A program made the translations under genes and the position numbers. A stretch of 64,000 nt of DNA, from assembly GCA_946632055.1 (NCBI GenBank), contig CAMPAR010000005.1, positions 1 to 64,000 of the forward strand, written 5' to 3'. Of the stretch, positions 34,306-43,473 are shown piece after piece (position 1 is the stretch's first letter; the number at the start of each line of letters is the position of its first letter). The stretch is from an uncultured Lachnospiraceae bacterium. Its GTDB lineage: Bacteria; Bacillota; Clostridia; Lachnospirales; Lachnospiraceae. The notes under the pieces are model-generated. The model worked only from the letters and a program-made list of their open reading frames with translations, was not told the DNA's origin and did no database searches.

Positions 34306-34314
34306 TGCTATACT
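34306..34314 (+). promoter_or_regulatory. Extended -10 promoter of the O-acetylation operon
   Basis: TGCTATACT matches TGnTATAAT, 59 bases before the ATG at 34374. The -35 is poor. Confidence 0.45.
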
Positions 34315-34373
34315 GGGAGCAGATGACAGCTCGTTCAGCCTAAAACCCTGTATTTCGGGAAGGAACTATTCTG

Positions 34374-35636
34374 ATGAAAAGAAATCGGTTTGACAAAAAC
34401 CTTATCGGCACTGTGCTCGTCATAGTTCTGCTCGCGTTTTGCCTTGCGGGATGCGGCGTCCGGACCTCCGTCGTGGACGAAGAAGCCCGCGCTTCCCTGA
34501 TTGCCGCGGAAACGGAAGACCCGGAAGAGGCCATCAAAGCCATCTACGAAAAGAATTCCTCCAGAGAAACCTCACTTTCAGAATCGCCCGCGTCTCCGGA
34601 TCAAACTCCGGAGACTTCTTCGCATGTCGACGCCTCAGATGAAACCGACGCAAAAACGCCCTCCCGGGAGGAGGAAGACACTTCGAAAAGCAGTCTGAAG
34701 GACCGGAAAAAAGCGGAAATCCTCGCCTCCGAGGAAGAACAGGCTTCCGAGCGGGAAGAAGCAAAAGAAATCATCGCCTCGATTGAGGAAAGCGAGAAAG
34801 AAGCGGAGGAATCCGCGCGCAGTGCGTCGGAAGAGGAATCCCGCGCGGCCGCTTCATCGGAGGAAGCCGCCCGGCAGTCCGAAGAAGAAGCCTCCCGAAA
34901 CGAGGCTGAAAGCACCGCAGCAAGCGAGACGCCCGCGCCGGAGGAGTCCGCCGCGCCTTCGGAATCCCCTGTGGAAGAAACTTCCACAACCGTCGCCGAA
35001 GCGCCGACGGAAACGACCCCTACTGAAACCGCGGCTCCGGAAACCGAGCCCTCGACAGAAGCCGCTCCGTCCGAGACGCCTCCGCCGGAAACCGCTCCGC
35101 CCGCGCCGCAGGCCTACGGCAAGACCGTTCTTGTCGGTGATTCGCGCACGGCGGAGTTTGTGAATACCGGCCTTCTCCCCGCAAGCCAGTGCTTTTTCTA
35201 TCCCGGCGCGGTGTTTGCCCTCCGGGATCCCAGCTTCGGCCAGCAGGCCGTAAACGCCGCGAATACGCACCCCGCCAAGGCCGTTTTCATGAACGGAATG
35301 AACGACCTCGGAGTCTATCACGGAGACGCGGGCATTTTCATCGCGGAGTATCAGGCGACCATCGACACCTTCCTGTCGATTTCGCCGGGAACGCAGATCT
35401 ACTGCAACGCCATCATCCCCGCCACACCGGACGCGACCGCCCAGTACCCCGGTCGGGAAAATGTCGGCGGCTTCAACGCCGCGATTCAGGGCATGTGCGC
35501 TTCCCGCGGCTGGACCTATATCGACGCGAACGGCGGCTTCCAGGACGCCTGGTATCTCGCGGACGGCGTGCACTTTGACTGGGCCTGGTATCCGGTGTGG
35601 CTCGGAAATTTCCAGGCCATCGTCGGCGGCTTCTGA
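34374..35636 (+). CDS. SGNH-hydrolase lipoprotein with long acidic linker
   Basis: 420 aa. A lipoprotein signal with hydrophobic core VLVIVLLAFCLAGC ends at Cys27, so it is membrane-anchored outside. Residues about 30-245 are an extended Glu/Ser/Ala, then Pro/Thr/Glu-rich spacer that would carry the enzyme into the wall. The C-terminal SGNH domain has VLVGDSRTAEF (Ser about 263), GAVF, FMNGMNDLG with Asn, and LADGVHFDWAWY with the Asp/His pair. First of four co-directed genes with DUF4358, MBOAT and DHHW proteins. It could add or remove acetyl groups on a surface polymer. Confidence 0.85.
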   Translation: MKRNRFDKNLIGTVLVIVLLAFCLAGCGVRTSVVDEEARASLIAAETEDPEEAIKAIYEKNSSRETSLSESPASPDQTPETSSHVDASDETDAKTPSREEEDTSKSSLKDRKKAEILASEEEQASEREEAKEIIASIEESEKEAEESARSASEEESRAAASSEEAARQSEEEASRNEAESTAASETPAPEESAAPSESPVEETSTTVAEAPTETTPTETAAPETEPSTEAAPSETPPPETAPPAPQAYGKTVLVGDSRTAEFVNTGLLPASQCFFYPGAVFALRDPSFGQQAVNAANTHPAKAVFMNGMNDLGVYHGDAGIFIAEYQATIDTFLSISPGTQIYCNAIIPATPDATAQYPGRENVGGFNAAIQGMCASRGWTYIDANGGFQDAWYLADGVHFDWAWYPVWLGNFQAIVGGF

Positions 35637-35662
35637 GCCAGAGAAGATTTGTGGAGACGGAA

Positions 35663-36142
35663 ATGAAACGGATTCTGATCGAGGCCGGTTCCCTCGCGGT
35701 GCTCGGCCTGTTCATATTTTTCATGCTGCGCGAGCCTTCGATGAGCGCAGCCCCCTTTGACGAGCTTCGGACGCGCCTCGTTCAGGCCTCGGTCCTGCCG
35801 GAGGACGCCGCGTCCGGCAATTCAAGCCTTTCGCTTCGCCGGAATTACGGCCTCGACGCCGAGACGCTCGGCGACGTCCTTTACTGCCCGCCGAAGGATT
35901 TCATGGATGTCGATGAAATCCTGATCGCGCGGACGCCGGATGCTTCGCTCCGTAAAAAACTGCGTGCGGCGGCCGAAGAGCGCCTCGAGTCGCAGAAAAA
36001 CACCTTTGAAAACTACGGGACCTTTCAGTATCAGCGGCTCTCGGACGCCGTTCTTTACGAAAGGGGCGATTACTTTGTCCTGATCGTGGCCGAGCACCCC
36101 GACGCGGTGCTTCGTGACGTCAGAAAGGAGATTGAAAACTAA
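35663..36142 (+). CDS. DUF4358 domain protein
   Basis: 159 aa with the ATG at 35663 (site GTGGAGACGG); the track start at 35597 lies inside the preceding gene. A single N-terminal membrane helix (LAVLGLFIFFML) leads to an external domain with YGLDAETLGDVLYCPPKDFMDVDEILI, the DUF4358 pattern. The C-terminus reads LYERGDYFVLIVAEHPD. The role is unknown, but the family is regularly next to MBOAT and DHHW acetylation genes, so it is probably a component of that complex. It overlaps the MBOAT gene by one base (TAATG). Confidence 0.8.
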   Translation: MKRILIEAGSLAVLGLFIFFMLREPSMSAAPFDELRTRLVQASVLPEDAASGNSSLSLRRNYGLDAETLGDVLYCPPKDFMDVDEILIARTPDASLRKKLRAAAEERLESQKNTFENYGTFQYQRLSDAVLYERGDYFVLIVAEHPDAVLRDVRKEIEN

Positions 36143-37518
36143 TGGTATTCAGCAGTCTCATCTTTCTGTACGCGTTCCTGCCGCTTTCGATGCTTCTGTA
36201 CTTTGTCGTCCCCGAAATCCGCGTGAAAAACCTTGTGCTTCTCATGTTCTCCCTCCTGTTCTACGCCTGGGGGGAGCCGGTCTATATTTTCCTGATGCTC
36301 TTTTCCATCCTGGTCAATTACCTTCTCGGGCGGCTGATGGAGGACGAGCCCGCGAAAAAGAAACACACCCTGGTCTTCGCAGTCTTTATCAATCTCCTCA
36401 CGCTCGGCTTCTTCAAGTATTACGGCTTTGCCGTTTCCGGCATCAACGCCCTCTTCCGTCTTCAGCTTCCGGTGCGTGAGCTGCCGCTGCCGATCGGCAT
36501 TTCCTTCTACACCTTCCAGGCGCTCTCCTACCTCATTGATCTTTATCGCGGAAAATACAGGGCGCAGAAAAACCTCCTCTCCTTCGCGCTCTACATCTCC
36601 ATGTATTTCCAGCTGATCGCCGGTCCGATCGTGCGCTACAAAGAGGTGGAGCGGCAGCTCACCGAGCGCCGCCTCAGCGCGGAAAACCTCGGGAAGGGAC
36701 TGGCGCGCTTCGTGCTCGGCCTCGGAAAAAAGGTGCTGATCGCGAATGTTCTCGGGGCGCTTTTTGACCGGGTAAGCGGAATGGGCGGCACGCTCACCAC
36801 CGCCTCCGCGTGGCTTGGCATCGCGGCCTACACCCTGCAGATCTATTTTGATTTTTCCGCCTATTCCGATATGGCGATCGGCCTCGGAAAGGCCTGCGGC
36901 TTTGATTTTCCGGAGAATTTCAATCAGCCTTATCTCTCGAAATCCGTCACGGAATTCTGGCGCCGCTGGCATATTTCGCTCGGCAGCTGGTTCCGCGAAT
37001 ATGTCTATATTCCTCTGGGCGGCAACCGGGTGAAGCCCTGGCGCCACGTCCTTAACATCCTGATCGTGTGGGCGCTCACCGGGCTCTGGCACGGTGCCGA
37101 TATCAGCTTCGTCCTGTGGGGGCTGTACTACGCGCTCCTTCTGATTTTCGAAAAGTATGTCCTGAAGAAGCCGCTTCCGGGGCCGTTAAAGTATATTTAC
37201 ACCCTGCTTGCCGTCATGCTCGGATGGGCGCTGTTTTCGGCAGGGAATCTCACGGAGGGGCTTCGCATGCTCTCTTCGATGTGCGGCTTCGCGCCGGGCG
37301 GTCTTGCCGATACGGAGGCGCTGTACCTCCTCCGATCCTACGGCGCGTGGCTCCTTGCGGGAACCGTCCTCGTCCTGCCGCTCGGAATGAAGCTCCGGGA
37401 CCGGCTGCTTTCGAAGAGCCGCTTCGCCCTCGCGGCCGCAAGCCTCGTGATCCTCCTTCTCTCCACCGCCTTCCTCGTGACGGAGAACTACAATCCGTTC
37501 CTGTATTTCAGGTTTTAA
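36142..37518 (+). CDS. MBOAT family membrane O-acyltransferase (AlgI/DltB-like)
   Basis: 458 aa, about ten membrane helices. The N-terminus MVFSSLIFLYAFLPLSMLLYF is characteristic of AlgI/PatA-like proteins. Other landmarks: YAWGEPVYIFLMLFSI, PIGISFYTFQALSYLIDLYR, YFDFSAYSDMAIGLG and SVTEFWRRWHISLGSWFREY. The catalytic His is in LTGLWHGADISFVLWG (about 317). It moves acyl groups, usually acetyl, across the membrane onto a polysaccharide or wall polymer. It is coupled to the DUF4358 gene and followed after 12 bases by the DHHW gene, which probably finishes the transfer. Confidence 0.93.
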   Translation: MVFSSLIFLYAFLPLSMLLYFVVPEIRVKNLVLLMFSLLFYAWGEPVYIFLMLFSILVNYLLGRLMEDEPAKKKHTLVFAVFINLLTLGFFKYYGFAVSGINALFRLQLPVRELPLPIGISFYTFQALSYLIDLYRGKYRAQKNLLSFALYISMYFQLIAGPIVRYKEVERQLTERRLSAENLGKGLARFVLGLGKKVLIANVLGALFDRVSGMGGTLTTASAWLGIAAYTLQIYFDFSAYSDMAIGLGKACGFDFPENFNQPYLSKSVTEFWRRWHISLGSWFREYVYIPLGGNRVKPWRHVLNILIVWALTGLWHGADISFVLWGLYYALLLIFEKYVLKKPLPGPLKYIYTLLAVMLGWALFSAGNLTEGLRMLSSMCGFAPGGLADTEALYLLRSYGAWLLAGTVLVLPLGMKLRDRLLSKSRFALAAASLVILLLSTAFLVTENYNPFLYFRF

Positions 37519-37530
37519 GGAAAAAGAACG

Positions 37531-38727
37531 ATGTCCAGCAAATTAGTCCGAAAAAGCGTCGAATCAAGAAAGCGAAAGAATCTCGCCCGGCCCGGGAAAA
37601 AGCCAGGCTTCCATGCCGTCTACGGCGTTCTCTTCCTGCTCGTCCTCTTTGCGGTATTCTTCCTTCATATCGGAAGTCCCGACCGCGATTATTCCGTAAC
37701 GGAAAAGCGCGCCCTCGAAGCGCTTCCCACCCTCAGCTTTAACAGTCTCCGGGACGGCTCCTTCATGGAGGACGCCGAAGAATACAGCGCCGAGCAGTTT
37801 CCGGGGCGGGACCTTCTGATGCGCCTTCGCACCGGCTTTTCCTACGTGCTCGGCATGCGGGAGTCGAACGGCGTCTATCGCGGCCGGTCCGGGCAGCTCG
37901 CGGAGCGCTTTGACGAGCCGGATCCCGAGCTCTTCGAAAAGACCGCCGCCGCGGTGAAGAATTTTGCCGCGCGTCATCCGTCTTCCCAAACGAGCTTCCT
38001 CCTTGCGCCGACCGTCGGGGCTGTCGCTCCGGAGCTTCTGCCAAAGGACGCCGTGAACGCGGACGAAAACGCCTATATCGATCATTTCTTCGACAGCATC
38101 CGCGGCGCTGCAGCGCCCATCGACGTGCGAAGTGCCTTCCTTAAGGCAAAGGCCTCCGGCACCGCGCTTTACTACCGCACGGATCACCACTGGACCACGG
38201 ACGGCGCCTATGCGGCTTACCTCGAGGCCTCCTCCGTGATGAATTTCCCCGCCCGCAGCTTTTCCCGCGCCGTCGTCTCAGATGATTTCCGGGGCTCGCT
38301 TGCGGCAAAGAGCGGCTTCTATGCCGGTGCGGCGGACAGCATCGCCGTCTATACCGATACCGACGAGAGCCTGAAGCTTCTCCTCAAAAACGAAGAGACC
38401 GGCGAAACCCGCGCCTCCCTCTACTATGGAAGCGCGCTCGATTCCGCCGATCCCTATGAACTTTTCTTTGGCGGCAATTACCCGATGCTCACGATCGAGT
38501 CGACCGCCGATTCGGACCGCACGCTGCTGGTCATCAAGGATTCCTACGCCAATTCCTTCCTGCCCTTCCTCGCGGGAAGCTACCGGAAGATCACCGTCAT
38601 CGACCCGCGCTACTACAGCCGCACGGTCGATAACCTCTTCGTTCTTGAAAACTACGACGACATCCTCTTCCTGTATAACGCCGGAACGCTGGCAAAAGAC
38701 AGCAGCCTTTACAAGGTGCTGGAGTGA
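37531..38727 (+). CDS. DHHW family protein (AlgX/AlgJ-like acetyltransferase)
   Basis: 398 aa. A lysine/arginine-rich N-terminus (KLVRKSVESRKRKN) is followed by one membrane helix (VYGVLFLLVLFAVFFL), so the main part is outside. The signature TDHHWTTDGAY lies near residue 216, and VIKDSYANSFLPFL (about 335) carries the Ser of the SGNH-like fold. Such proteins accept acetyl groups from an MBOAT partner and pass them to a glycan. It is the last of the four-gene cluster. Its last 19 bases overlap the convergent decarboxylase gene. Confidence 0.88.
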   Translation: MSSKLVRKSVESRKRKNLARPGKKPGFHAVYGVLFLLVLFAVFFLHIGSPDRDYSVTEKRALEALPTLSFNSLRDGSFMEDAEEYSAEQFPGRDLLMRLRTGFSYVLGMRESNGVYRGRSGQLAERFDEPDPELFEKTAAAVKNFAARHPSSQTSFLLAPTVGAVAPELLPKDAVNADENAYIDHFFDSIRGAAAPIDVRSAFLKAKASGTALYYRTDHHWTTDGAYAAYLEASSVMNFPARSFSRAVVSDDFRGSLAAKSGFYAGAADSIAVYTDTDESLKLLLKNEETGETRASLYYGSALDSADPYELFFGGNYPMLTIESTADSDRTLLVIKDSYANSFLPFLAGSYRKITVIDPRYYSRTVDNLFVLENYDDILFLYNAGTLAKDSSLYKVLE

Positions 38728-40148
38728 AGAACAACCTCCACTTCCCGGATTCCGTACCGCCGGAACCACTCGAGCGCGTCTTCCGTAATTCTTTCGCCGC
38801 TCACGACAATCGGAACGGCCGGCGGGCAGGAAACGGTCGGCGCGCCTGCAATGCGCCCGGCAGCGTCCTCCACCGGGATGACTTCGTGCGGGGAGAGCAC
38901 GGCTTCGCGGATCGAAAGCACCCGCTCCGGCCGGTTCATCTTCAAAGTCCGGGCCTTCTCCCGGGGCTTCTCTTCTTCGCCGGGGGCACTCCCGTAAATC
39001 TCCGTCAGCGCCTCTGAAAGGATCCTTAGCTCCTCCTCCGTATTCTCCGGCGTCAGCATCAGGACGAGCGCGTCCTCATCGGCAAATTCGCACTCAATTC
39101 CGTACATTCTCAGGGCTTCCGCGATCTTCCGCCCGTCCCGGGCCTTTCCTGCCGCAAGGCTGAGCTTCAGGGGGTCCGTCTTCATCACCGGAATTCCCGC
39201 CTCAAGAAGTTCCTTCTTCAGTGCGTCCAGCTTCCCCACAAACCGCTCCAGCTTTTCCCGGTATCCGTCCGCAAGGTACGCATTGCAGGCGTCGAGGGAC
39301 TGCAGGATCAGGTACGAGGGGCTTGTGGAGCCGAAAAGCGCCAGCGCGCCGCGCGCGTTCTCACGGAAGAAACGAAGCATCTCCTGCCGCTTCAGGCCGC
39401 TTTCTTCCGTGCCCTTTGCCACCTGAAGATACGCGCCGCCCGTCAGCACGGGGAGCGTTTTATGCGCGGAATCGCAGCAAAGATCCGCCCCGAGATCGAG
39501 AGGATGCGCCTCCTCCGGCAGAAAATGCAGATACGCGCCGTGGGCGTTATCGACAAGAAGCGGCAGGCCGTACGCATGGCAGAGACCCGCGAGCGCGCGA
39601 ATATCGGCCGTTTTCCCGAGATAATCGGGCGAAGTAATAAAGACAGCGTCCGGAAGCCTTCCGCGCGTTTTAAGAGCCTTTTTGAGCGTATTTTCAAGTT
39701 CTCTTTCCGTCACTTCGCAGCTGATGAGGCTGCTTCCGTCCCCGTACAGCCACTCCACATCGTAATCGAGAAGCGCCGCCGCGTAGATAAAGGCCTTGTG
39801 CACGTTCCGCGCCGCAAGGATCGTGACTCTTTCGCCGTTTCTTTTCGCCCTAAGACCTGCCAGATACAGCATGGCCCGGATCACCTGGCTCGAGCCCTCC
39901 GTACTGTACAGGGTCGCCCCGGTGCCGAACAGCGCCGCCGCGTTTTCTTCGCTCTCCCGGATGATTCCGGAAGCCTCATAGAGAGCGTCCGCGCCCAGGA
40001 TCTCCGTAATGTCCAGGGCTTCCGAAAGACGGCCCGTGCCCCTTCCCTTATGCCCCGGCATGTGCATGCGGATTCTGCCCGGGGCATTATAATCCCGGAC
40101 AAAATCGCAGATGGGCGTATTCATTTTTCCGGAATGATCCCTGTCCAT
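38709..40148 (-). CDS. Orn/Lys/Arg decarboxylase family (PLP-dependent)
   Basis: 479 aa with the ATG at 40148. This overlaps the upstream stop by one base (TGATG), so translation is coupled; the track's first residue at 40151 is a TTG. HMPGHKGRG is the family start, and ALFGTGATLYSTEGSSQ the substrate loop. FITSPDYLGKTADI, DNAHGAYL and CDSAHKTLPVLTGGAYL follow, the last with the PLP Lys (about 220). The C-terminal small domain has LSPHEVIPVEDAAGRIAG. Relatives are SpeA/YaaO-type arginine or lysine decarboxylases of about 480 aa in clostridia. It would make a polyamine precursor or cadaverine. Confidence 0.88.
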   Translation of the reverse strand: MDRDHSGKMNTPICDFVRDYNAPGRIRMHMPGHKGRGTGRLSEALDITEILGADALYEASGIIRESEENAAALFGTGATLYSTEGSSQVIRAMLYLAGLRAKRNGERVTILAARNVHKAFIYAAALLDYDVEWLYGDGSSLISCEVTERELENTLKKALKTRGRLPDAVFITSPDYLGKTADIRALAGLCHAYGLPLLVDNAHGAYLHFLPEEAHPLDLGADLCCDSAHKTLPVLTGGAYLQVAKGTEESGLKRQEMLRFFRENARGALALFGSTSPSYLILQSLDACNAYLADGYREKLERFVGKLDALKKELLEAGIPVMKTDPLKLSLAAGKARDGRKIAEALRMYGIECEFADEDALVLMLTPENTEEELRILSEALTEIYGSAPGEEEKPREKARTLKMNRPERVLSIREAVLSPHEVIPVEDAAGRIAGAPTVSCPPAVPIVVSGERITEDALEWFRRYGIREVEVVLHSSTL

Positions 40149-42127
40149 CAATACGCGATCACCTTTGCCTGCGGCACCCTGATATCTTCCGGCAGCCGGT
40201 TTCCGGCCGCGATTTCATAAATCTGCTGCGCGCTTTCCTGAATTTCCCCGATCAGGTCTTCGTAGGGCTGCAGACAGATGTCGAAAAGTCCGATATTGTA
40301 ATTCTCGCCGTCGAAGCGGCCGAGCGCGAACTGATCCGAATACTGGAAGTAGTGGCAGCCCACGCCGTAAGGATGCTCGGCAGCCTTTTCGATATAGGCG
40401 CGGATTGCCTTTCCGCGGTCCTTCTGCGTCGGAACGGCCTTGAGGCCCGTCGCGAGCGGTCCCGCGTCCTGCGCGCCGAAGTGATATTCTCCGATCACGA
40501 TCGGCAGATCCACGCCGAGGCTGACGATATTGTCGAGCGCGGCCGTCGGATCGAAGGCGTAGCAGTTGATCGAGAAGACGTCGAAGTTCTCCCAGCCCGA
40601 CACCAGCGCGGGATCCGAAATCCAGGCCCAGCGCATGCCGAGAATCATGTGATTCGGGTCGGCCGCCCGGCAGGCCTTCGCCGGGATCTCCACATAGGCG
40701 CGGATCAGGCGGCAGGAAAATTCGTGCAGGAAGGCGGCGGCTTCCGCGCTCCCGCGCGACACGTGCTCCCGGCTCTCGTACAGCTCGTCGAAGGAGGAAA
40801 GCTGCAGGTTCCAGGCCGCGTTCAGCCGCTCGACCGTCTCATATTCCTCACGGATTTCGTCGATCAGGACCTCCTTCGTGACGGTCTTTTCGCTGCTGTA
40901 CAGCACCTCATCCGCCACGACCAGTCCGTCGACGAAGGCCCAGGCGGGCTCGTTCCGGAGGAAATAGCCGATCATCCACGGATCGTCCTTCCGCGGAAGG
41001 AGCGCCTTCGCGCATTCCTCCGCGTCCTTTGCGTATTCGTCCGACAGGACGTCCGGGAAATCCCGGAAGATGGTCTTTTTCGTCCCGGGGAAGCGCTGAA
41101 GCGAGGTGACATAGGGAATTCCGACGGTTCCGAAGAGGCCCGGATCCGACCAGTTGCCGATCGTATTGATGCCGCACTTTTTCAGCTGCACGCCGATCAT
41201 CTTCTTCCAGGAGTCGTACCACGCATCGCCGAAGGCCCGCATCAGATTCGCCCGCTCAAAGGAGAACAGCGTGCAGTCGCGCTTCCGGATTCCGCCGGAC
41301 GACCTCCGGTCCTCATGCAGGAAGAGCTCCTGATACTTCGGGTCGTCCTCCTCCGGGAGCCATGTGAGCCAGTCCTTCAGGCCGTCCACCCGGCAGTCCG
41401 AACGAATTACCGTGCAGTCCAGGCCGTTGCTGAAGAAAGCATAGCCCTCGGGATCGACGAGCGTCCAGCGGCCGTTTTTCTTCTTCTTCGAGAAAAATCC
41501 GCTGCCCTCCGAGAGCTTCATCCGGCGGTATCCGCCGTACTTTGTCCAGTCCGGATTCGGATAGGCGCCTTCTTCCTCTGCCTCTTTGCGGAGCTTTTCC
41601 GCCATCTCCTCCGTATTGGAAAGCTTTCCCTTCCAGGTGTTCTTCGTATACTGGCCCATTTCGTCGATCAGCTTTTCCGAAAAATCCAGCTTGATTTCCG
41701 GGAATTCGTCGGAAAGCATGAGGTCCGAGACGGTGATTTCGGTCTCCTCGTCTCGCTCCATCATTACGATCTGCATGCAGCTGATTTCTTCCCGCGTGAC
41801 GCGGCGTCCGTGGCAGGTGATTTTCTGCTGCCCCGGCATGTGCTCCGGGAACAGCGTCTCTCCGGAAAGCCAGTGAAGATCGATCACGATCGTCGCCGTG
41901 ATCTCCGGCAGCACGCCCGTCTGCATGTCGAAAACGCGCTCTCCCGGCTCGTCCTTACTGAAAACGTCCAGTCGAAGCGACAGTCCGCGCTTCGTATGCG
42001 CCGTGAGTTTAAAATAAGCGTAACGGGTCTTCACATCCCGAAGCTCCGTCACATCAAAGGCCAGTCCTTCCGGCGGAAAACGGTAGTCACCCGCCTTCAT
42101 CCCCTGAATCATCATTTTTTCTGCCAT
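40148..42127 (-). CDS. GH-A clan glycoside hydrolase, agarase (GH50)-like
   Basis: 659 aa, no signal peptide. An N-terminal beta domain (1-180) leads into a barrel beginning GRWTLVDPEGYAFFSNGLDC, the layout of GH50-type agarases and related enzymes. The likely acid/base is Glu in FLRNEPAWAFVDG (about 391), and the nucleophile Glu is in LPIVIGEYHFGAQD (about 546). YFQYSDQFALGRFDGEN closes the barrel. The true substrate may be a galactan or other galactoside rather than agar. It follows a PP2C-like protein after 22 bases and is coupled to the decarboxylase. Confidence 0.65.
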   Translation of the reverse strand: MAEKMMIQGMKAGDYRFPPEGLAFDVTELRDVKTRYAYFKLTAHTKRGLSLRLDVFSKDEPGERVFDMQTGVLPEITATIVIDLHWLSGETLFPEHMPGQQKITCHGRRVTREEISCMQIVMMERDEETEITVSDLMLSDEFPEIKLDFSEKLIDEMGQYTKNTWKGKLSNTEEMAEKLRKEAEEEGAYPNPDWTKYGGYRRMKLSEGSGFFSKKKKNGRWTLVDPEGYAFFSNGLDCTVIRSDCRVDGLKDWLTWLPEEDDPKYQELFLHEDRRSSGGIRKRDCTLFSFERANLMRAFGDAWYDSWKKMIGVQLKKCGINTIGNWSDPGLFGTVGIPYVTSLQRFPGTKKTIFRDFPDVLSDEYAKDAEECAKALLPRKDDPWMIGYFLRNEPAWAFVDGLVVADEVLYSSEKTVTKEVLIDEIREEYETVERLNAAWNLQLSSFDELYESREHVSRGSAEAAAFLHEFSCRLIRAYVEIPAKACRAADPNHMILGMRWAWISDPALVSGWENFDVFSINCYAFDPTAALDNIVSLGVDLPIVIGEYHFGAQDAGPLATGLKAVPTQKDRGKAIRAYIEKAAEHPYGVGCHYFQYSDQFALGRFDGENYNIGLFDICLQPYEDLIGEIQESAQQIYEIAAGNRLPEDIRVPQAKVIAY

Positions 42128-42149
42128 GGCGATATTCTCCTCTTTCGTG

Positions 42150-42716
42150 TTACCGATCCCTTAAAACCGCGATCACCGTCGCCGCCTTCCGGAATCCTTC
42201 TTCCACGGCGGCCGCCTTTACGGCGCCGGCGATTTCCTGTATCCGATCCGTCTCCTGCACAATTTGGAGAAGCCTGTCTTCGGGAAGCGCTTCCTGAAGG
42301 CCCCGGTTCACGAGAAGGTACAGATCGCCCGGAAGCGTGTCCCCTTCCGCCGTTCTTTCGCAGTCCAGGCTGTCGATCCTGCCCGAGCGGATCCGGTAAA
42401 TCCGGCCTCCGCGGGAGGCATACGCGAGAAGGCTGTTTTTCCAGAGCGCAAGCACCGCAAGCGCCGCGTCTTCGGGAAGCGCCGCGGAAAACTCCGCATT
42501 CTCCCGGAACAGCGACGGCGCGTCGATTTTCGCGAGCGCTTCTCTCGCGCCTTCGCCCTCCGTCACGGCGTACAGCTGCATTTCCCGGATGGAGATCGAA
42601 GAATACGAGAGATTCTCTTCTTCCTCCGGGCGGAACGCGCCGTTGATATAGTAATTTTCCGGATTCTTCGCGTCATCCGCGCCTTTTTCGTTTACAAGCG
42701 AATAGTATGTTTTCAC
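42150..42716 (-). CDS. PP2C-like protein with degenerate metal site
   Basis: 188 aa from the GTG at 42716, which follows AGAGG; the track start at 42788 has no site. The N-terminus (YSLVNEKGADDAKNPENYYINGAF) and C-terminus (GDLYLLVNRGLQEALPEDRLLQIV, then KAATVIAVL) follow the order of PP2C phosphatases: N-terminal D..N.Y strand, D.FLL.SDGL, and D(N/D).T..V. Key Asp residues are replaced (SDGL is VNRGL, DNAT is KAAT). It is therefore likely a non-catalytic pseudophosphatase. This is an inference from motif order. It is divergent from the sigma factor gene. Confidence 0.5.
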   Translation of the reverse strand: MKTYYSLVNEKGADDAKNPENYYINGAFRPEEEENLSYSSISIREMQLYAVTEGEGAREALAKIDAPSLFRENAEFSAALPEDAALAVLALWKNSLLAYASRGGRIYRIRSGRIDSLDCERTAEGDTLPGDLYLLVNRGLQEALPEDRLLQIVQETDRIQEIAGAVKAAAVEEGFRKAATVIAVLRDR

Positions 42717-42796
42717 TTTGAGCCTCTTCTTTCGTACATTCCTGAGTGGCCTTCTGGCCCTGTATATCATTATACACACGCGCATCAAAAAATCAA

Positions 42797-42825
42797 TTGA
42801 AACACCGCGCTTTCTGTGCTACTCT
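42797..42825 (+). promoter_or_regulatory. Promoter of the ECF sigma operon
   Basis: TTGAAA, a 17-bp spacer and TACTCT lie 84 bases before the ATG at 42910. Confidence 0.5.
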
Positions 42826-42909
42826 GACTGCAGAATAAACCTGTAACCTTTTTCATCAAAACGGCGATACATAGAATGAAGGGCATAGAAACGGAAGGAG
42901 GAACCACTG

Positions 42910-43473
42910 ATGGATGACAGCAAAATCATCGGCCTGTACCTGGAGCGCAATGAGCAGGCGCTTCAGGAGACTTCTGACAAATACGGCGCCTATATCCGTA
43001 AAATCGCCGCGAATATTCTCGGAAATCACGAAGACACCGAAGAATGCGTCAATGACAGTCTGCTGAAGGCCTGGAACAGTATACCGCCGAATCACCCGAA
43101 ATCCCTTTCCGTGTATCTCGCGATGCTGACAAGAGAAGTCTCGATCGACGCCTATCGTAAAATCCGCCGGAAGAAGCGCTCGGGCTCGGAGTATCCGCTG
43201 TCCTATGAAGAGCTTTCCGAGGTCCTGCCGGATGAAAGCGACAATCCGGAGCGCGTCATCGACCGGCTCACCTTCGCCGGACTTCTGAACCGCTTCCTGT
43301 CAGAGCGCACGAAAGACGCGCGGACCATACTGGTCATGCGGTATTTCTATATGGATTCCATCCGGGATATCGCAGAAAGGATCGCTTCTTCCGAGGCCCG
43401 CGTGAAGACATTGCTTCACCGCGAGCGGAAGGCGCTGAAAAAATTCCTTGAAGAGGAGGGTTACAGACCATGA
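42910..43473 (+). CDS. ECF-type RNA polymerase sigma factor
   Basis: 187 aa. Region 2 is about 10-78 (YGAYIRKIAANILGNHEDTEECVNDSLLKAWNSIPP, with the -10 binding helix), and region 4 is about 115-180 (RTILVMRYFYMDSIRDIAERIASSEARVKTLLHRERKAL), a helix-turn-helix. It has the standard two-domain ECF form. GGAGG precedes the ATG. Its stop overlaps the start of the next gene as ATGA, which encodes a membrane protein with a short cytoplasmic head. The pair is a classic sigma/anti-sigma arrangement. The target regulon is not visible. Confidence 0.92.
   Translation: MDDSKIIGLYLERNEQALQETSDKYGAYIRKIAANILGNHEDTEECVNDSLLKAWNSIPPNHPKSLSVYLAMLTREVSIDAYRKIRRKKRSGSEYPLSYEELSEVLPDESDNPERVIDRLTFAGLLNRFLSERTKDARTILVMRYFYMDSIRDIAERIASSEARVKTLLHRERKALKKFLEEEGYRP

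Noticed and set aside
40352-42646. 764-aa plus-strand ORF
   Set aside because: Antisense to the GH50-like and PP2C-like genes, which carry real motifs.
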